A stretch of 64,000 nt of DNA. Source: Halichondria panicea. Taxonomy: Eukaryota > Porifera > Demospongiae > Suberitida > Halichondriidae. The stretch spans positions 2,403,525 through 2,467,524 of the forward strand of contig NC_087378.1 in the NCBI RefSeq assembly GCF_963675165.1. Direction: 5' to 3'. Position numbers and translations under genes: made by a program. Of this stretch, positions 60,153-64,000 are shown one piece after another; within the stretch, counting starts at the first letter, position 1, and each line of letters starts with the position of its first letter. The notes under the pieces are model-generated. The model did no database searches. It saw nothing but the letters and a program-made list of their open reading frames with translations, and had not been told where the DNA came from.

Positions 60153-61052
60153 TTAAGCCAGGCATTTTCTGGCCACATCTCTAATCCATTGTTGATTTTT
60201 TGAGCGTTTTGTAGCTTCAGCCAAAACATTTTGCAACTCTTTATGCTGCCCCTTCAGTATATTATACTTCTCTTCATTTTCAGATGCAGTTTTAAGCACA
60301 TTAATACAGTTATTATTTCCTCCTTTGAGAAATTCGTTGTAGAATGCGACCCAATCCCAGTCATACAATTTAAAGCCTTGGTACATCATTTTTGCCAAGC
60401 AATCAACAGCCCCACTAATTGCCGCTCCGTTTCCAGGTGGAGGCTTGTAAAATTTTCGAATGTTGATTTCAGCCTTAGTCGAGGATCCAGCAAAAGCTAG
60501 CATCAGCTTTCGGGCACAAACAGGGCACGGTGAATTAGTGATCCAAAATTCTTTTGGTGGTGATTGAAGAGCAGTCAGCATGAGATCTTCAGCATGATCG
60601 GTTCCTGCATGCACTGATGTAGACTCTCTCTTGTTCAAGGCCAGTGTAGCTTTGGGGAACGTACAGATATGTTTTTGTCTTGCTGGGATCAATCATGCTC
60701 GAAAGCTTGTATTTTGTGAGTACATTTGCTGTGCTGTCATACTTGGCATTGCATACTTCATCTATTATATTAAAATAAGCGTTTAATTATAATTATATAT
60801 ACATGTATATAGATATTGCAACCATAATTGAATTTAACATGTAACAGAGTGAAGTCTTTATATATCTATCTCGCATTTTATAAGCAGAACTATAATTATA
60901 GCTATAGATCTAATTATAGCTACCCTATATAATAGATCTATACCTTGTTGAATGTGTGCCAATTTCGTGAGTAGCCATTCCTGAAATGTTGCCGCTTTAA
61001 TAGTGTGGCAAGACACCACTAGAATAATGACAAATAGCCCAGAGCTATACAT
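60153..61052 (-). CDS. Predicted secreted AID/APOBEC-like deaminase
   Basis: Two exons, 61052-60944 and 60682-60153, join in phase (639 nt, 212 aa). Residues 1-20 are a signal peptide (MYSSGLFVIILVVSCHTIKA). The zinc-deaminase signature is HAE at 66-68 (60596-60588) and PCPVC at 88-92 (60530-60516), 19 residues apart, with FWITNSPC as the strand before the second motif. Downstream come LAKMMYQGFKLYDWDW and VAFYNEFL, then a Lys/Glu-rich helix to the stop. In this superfamily His and the two Cys hold zinc and Glu is the proton shuttle, so the site looks intact. Secreted AID/APOBEC-like families (SNADs) are described in animals; membership is inferred. An alternative acceptor at 60762 leads to a stop before HAE. 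Confidence 0.7.
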
Positions 61053-61495
61053 ACTCTACAAACAGTTGAAGGTATCTATAGCTATAGTGTAGTTATACTG
61101 ATCCGGCATGAGAAAGGAAGCTTGCACTTTTAAGTATGCCACCTATACTATGACCATCATCAAAACCTCAAGGGGCATTATAAACCACCACACAATTAAT
61201 ACTGTACGCATGGGTTCAGTAACAGGCAGGACACATTGTTGTAGCATGTTCGACATTTTTGCAGGTATATAGATAAAAGTGGGTGCGAAGAAAAATGACA
61301 CAATATCTAAGCAAAAGACATACCCTAATAATTGTGTGCTTTTAGTTTGCTTGGGACTACTTCGCATTTTCTATGAGAAAAAAATGCAAAACTGACCCCT
61401 GACAGCTAGGTGTCACTTTGCCAGCGGTAAACAAAGCTGTACTTTTTACTTTGGTTTGAGTGTAAACTTTGCCCTTCGTTCAACGAGCCACACAC
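61053..61495. promoter_or_regulatory. Intergenic region between divergent deaminase and small ORF
   Basis: 443 bp between two divergent start codons. No clear motif; promoters of both genes would have to lie here if both are real. Confidence 0.3.
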
Positions 61496-61805
61496 ATGAC
61501 AACCAACACTGGCCCCTGGGAGAAAGGAGCCGTGATTCCAGTGTCAGTAATGACGGCTCTAGCTCAAGATATCAATATAGCTTCTTCAGATGTTGAAAAA
61601 GTCAGGTAGTAGCTATACACTGTTGCCTATAGCGATATAATTTATAGTGTGATTTTACGAAAAACGGAGAGCACCAGTGTAGCACAAATCACTACCCCAT
61701 TGTTTACACTCCCGCCCCCTCTATTGCCAGGTGATCAAAGGCTCTGGACCCGAGACTGAAGTGGATTTTATTGGAGAGCTCATCATGCAGGAGAGTGCCA
61801 AGTAG
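61496..61805 (+). CDS. Possible small protein, 59 aa, two exons
   Basis: Exons 61496-61600 and 61731-61805 join in phase (donor GTCAGG, acceptor CTATTGCCAG) to give 59 aa: MTTNTGPWEKGAVIPVSVMT at the start, ..DFIGELIMQESAK at the end. The composition is protein-like and acidic at the C-terminus, and the intron end is a good acceptor, but I do not recognise a family. The donor is weak; the stronger GTAGTA 5 nt later would break the frame. It may be a chance model or part of a larger transcript. Confidence 0.35.
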
Positions 61806-62198
61806 AAAAGGCCATCTCTGGATCTGGCGAGGTAAAGGAGAGAGAAATATTAATAGTGGAGGATGAAGGGGCTGAGGTTGGACACGGTGAGGTACTATAT
61901 ACATTGTTGGTGATGGTGTTTGTGGTTTTGGAGGATAGAGGGGAAATCATTTTCTTTCGATAAGAGGTAAACATTTCATTGATTCAGGCTGATAGTGCTG
62001 GTCTCTAGTTATGTATAATCCCATTACTATAAGTATACGTGCATTTTGTGTATCGGATATTATGTACTCCACTTTTGACTGTACCATGTGCTAGATCAAA
62101 ATGGATATAAGAGGCTTTTTCTCTTGACTGATATACATGTAGATAGTTACATGTGATTATAATTATTCCTCTGTAAAACACCACAATTTGGTATGACA

Positions 62199-62500
62199 TC
62201 ATTAATTTTTCATATTTCCAGGGGGGAAACCCAGGGCACCCCCTTCTGTATGAAACCCTGCCCACTCATACTGATGTTAGTGTTACAGTAGTTATGTCTC
62301 AAGGCGTAGCCACATGACGAGGGATACGATAAAGCTGACTGTGTGTGTGTCTGTCTCTGTGTGTATTCCAGCGGTAACTGCTACGGTTGCAATGCGACGA
62401 AAACTAACAGCTTCTATATGCTTCTAGCCACGTTCTCTTAGATTGATTCGTGGATTTGCAAACTAAAGCTTCTTTCTCGAGTTATGGCTACTTTCATACT
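62199..62500. repeat. Left arm of inverted repeat plus MITE-like sequence
   Basis: 62199-62310 (TTTTTCATATTTCCAGG, TATGAAACCCTGCCCACT, CAAGGCGTAGCC) recurs inverted at about 63885-63985. The following 62310-62500 has a TG-rich stretch and blocks in common with the 481-1548 elements. Confidence 0.75.
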
Positions 62501-62816
62501 CACAGTGAATATGATACGAGGCTTGGAAAAGAAGGAACCGGAGAGAAACAGTGTCCCCGGGGCGGAAGGTTAAGGGGTGGTGGGATGTCTGGCCGACGAT
62601 GGAACTGAATGACGATCTCGTAAAAACAATTATAAGTTTTCACCGCACAAAAAAATTATCTGTGTATACCATGTACAGTGTATTAGATCTATACTGCAAA
62701 AAAAACATAATATTTTGCTATAGCTATATGCATGCAGTAAAAAAACCAAACCACGAAATATGTAAGCACTATGTAATCAGTTCCTTCTGTATAATGTTAA
62801 AAGCTACTGTAACATA

Positions 62817-63592
62817 TCATATCTCCAAAAGTGGCTCTCTAAGAGTGTTGGAATCACTGGACATCGTGAATTTATGCTCTCTTACATTCTCGTGCAACTC
62901 CACTACTTGCGTCGTAACTTTGTCGGGTGCATTTCCTGGTACACTTTCAATATCCAATTCTTGTTTCTTCTTCTTGGAGAGCCTCTGAAGTTTGGGTCCG
63001 ATCTTCTTGGCTATGTGGAAGATTATAATGCAAGCAAACTGAAGGAGAGCAAAACAAACTGAGGTAGCTGTCACAGGATTAATAAGGGTATCTATTTCTC
63101 GAATATCCTGCGGTTGCATTCGATAAAATAAGAATGCTCCACCTAAGATGATGAGGTTGAGGAGGTACAAAACTTCAATCACTGACGTAATGTATAGATA
63201 TCCCACAATGGCTGTGTACACTAGCAGGAGTGTAGCTATAATTGTCGATACCAGTATGTTAGCATTCGGTCGAAGTTGACGAGAAAACAATCAATATCAC
63301 TACACGGGAGATGAGCAGAATCCCTGTCCACACTTGATGCTGTTGCTTATCTTTGAATGGACCGTAATAAGTATCAAAAAACGGCTTGAATGTGTTAATC
63401 CAGCGAAGAGGTCGGCGGTCTGACTTGACTTTTAGGAAGGGTACTAGAAGGAGGGTCAAGGTGTCCAACTACGATTAAGATAATGTGTCCGGGAGTTATT
63501 CCGTATTCAACATTTCCATCTAGTGACCAAACTTTGCGAATCGAGCCATTAGAGTCAGTAATGTCTGCTTTAGTAAACGCATTTGTGATGAT
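62817..63592 (-). pseudogene. Multi-pass membrane protein, C-terminal part, frameshifted
   Basis: Three pieces follow each other in different frames: about 63592-63478 (VWSLDGNVEYGITPGHIIL), about 63466-63290 (WINTFKPFFDTYYGPFKD followed by a membrane helix ILLISRVVILIVF), and about 63288-62817 (two to three further helices, for example LVSTIIATLLLVYTAIVGYL, then a charged cytosolic tail ending LREPLLEI and stop). The switches near 63475 and 63285 need single-base changes and have no fitting splice sites. The pattern resembles large multi-pass receptors common in sponge gene sets; their function is unknown. The upstream part is not seen. Confidence 0.55.
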
Positions 63593-63884
63593 CCTGAACA
63601 GCTTCCCATAAGATAGCAGAATGAGAGTGGATAAAACAGCAACAGAATTTCTACCAAAGAATCGAGTAGCTTTTATGGAATACCGATAAGATAAAATGAT
63701 GACACCAGCAATGCACCATAATTATGTATAGACAGGAAACGAACTGTAAACCACTTTTAGTTAGTTGAATGGCATACAGTTACTGGACATGTATCGACAT
63801 ACAGTAAATGTTGTACTCACATATCTGCGATTAATATCCAGTATAGCAAGAAGTGAAAGGTTTCGGAACAGGATAGAGTCTCAT

Positions 63885-63985
63885 GGAGTCTTATGCGGCT
63901 ACGCCTTGAGGCATAACTACCTATTACATCAGTGGGCAGGGTTTCATACAGAGGGGGCACCCTGGAAATATGAAAAATTAATGCC
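63885..63985. repeat. Right arm of inverted repeat
   Basis: Reverse complement of about 62199-62310 at roughly 85% identity by eye. The two arms face each other across 1.6 kb containing the membrane-protein fragment. Confidence 0.75.
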
Positions 63986-64000
63986 AAGTAGTGGCGTTTT

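Noticed and set aside
60684-60761. Longer second exon of the deaminase starting at 60761
   Set aside because: It has a good acceptor but its frame ends in a stop before the HAE motif. The acceptor at 60683-60684 gives a complete 212-aa protein. RNA evidence could still favour a 1-nt error here.

Overview
The window looks like nuclear DNA of an animal, most likely a demosponge. Genes are split by short GT-AG introns. The collagen-type gene ends in a domain known from sponge short-chain collagens, there is an Ig-type receptor kinase, and intergenic DNA is full of MITEs and decayed LINEs. The species assignment is inference. No operons, CRISPR arrays, rRNA or tRNA genes were seen. For the main genes I joined exons by hand, and in each model the coding length is an exact multiple of three.

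Layout. 1-3.1 kb: 3' part of an ankyrin-repeat gene whose intron holds two neighbouring MITEs. 3.4-10.5 kb (minus): a 16-exon Ig/FN3 receptor with a tyrosine kinase fold that lacks the catalytic Asp residues. It is divergent from 12.4-19.6 kb (plus): COP9 signalosome subunit 1, 13 exons, 474 aa. 19.8-22.8 kb (minus): a 513-aa coiled-coil protein, perhaps of the meiotic IHO1 type. 23.2-32.2 kb (minus): three tandem FAXDC2-like fatty acid hydroxylase genes (335, 335 and 326 aa). The middle one is a hybrid of its neighbours, as expected from unequal crossing-over.

32.8-36 kb: a decayed, intron-containing gene joining an HHCC zinc module, DDE integrase, GPY/F, Ulp1-type protease and the start of a PHD-like finger, resembling Ginger-type DNA transposons. 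36.8-41.4 kb: a LINE split by a second element carrying a Cys-rich ORF and a truncated RecQ-like helicase, then an antisense LINE piece. 41.9-42.7 kb (minus): a secreted protein with a short-chain-collagen-like C-terminal domain but no collagen repeat. 42.8-49.5 kb: mostly repeats, one orphan exon, and decayed C2H2-like and USP-like pieces.

49.6-60.1 kb (plus): DIS3L, 1052 aa in 23 exons. Its introns hold a perfect foldback element, a long CA tract that itself forms a 3' splice site, and a minisatellite made from its own catalytic exon/intron junction. 60.15-61.05 kb (minus): a predicted secreted AID/APOBEC-like deaminase with HAE and PCxxC motifs, 212 aa. 61.5-61.8 kb: a possible 59-aa protein. 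62.2-64 kb: inverted repeats around a frameshifted multi-pass membrane protein gene.

CSN1 and DIS3L are housekeeping genes (deneddylation; cytoplasmic exosome). The receptor, secreted deaminase, collagen-like protein and hydroxylases are surface, secreted or lipid-enzyme functions. Nothing in the layout shows that they act in one pathway.
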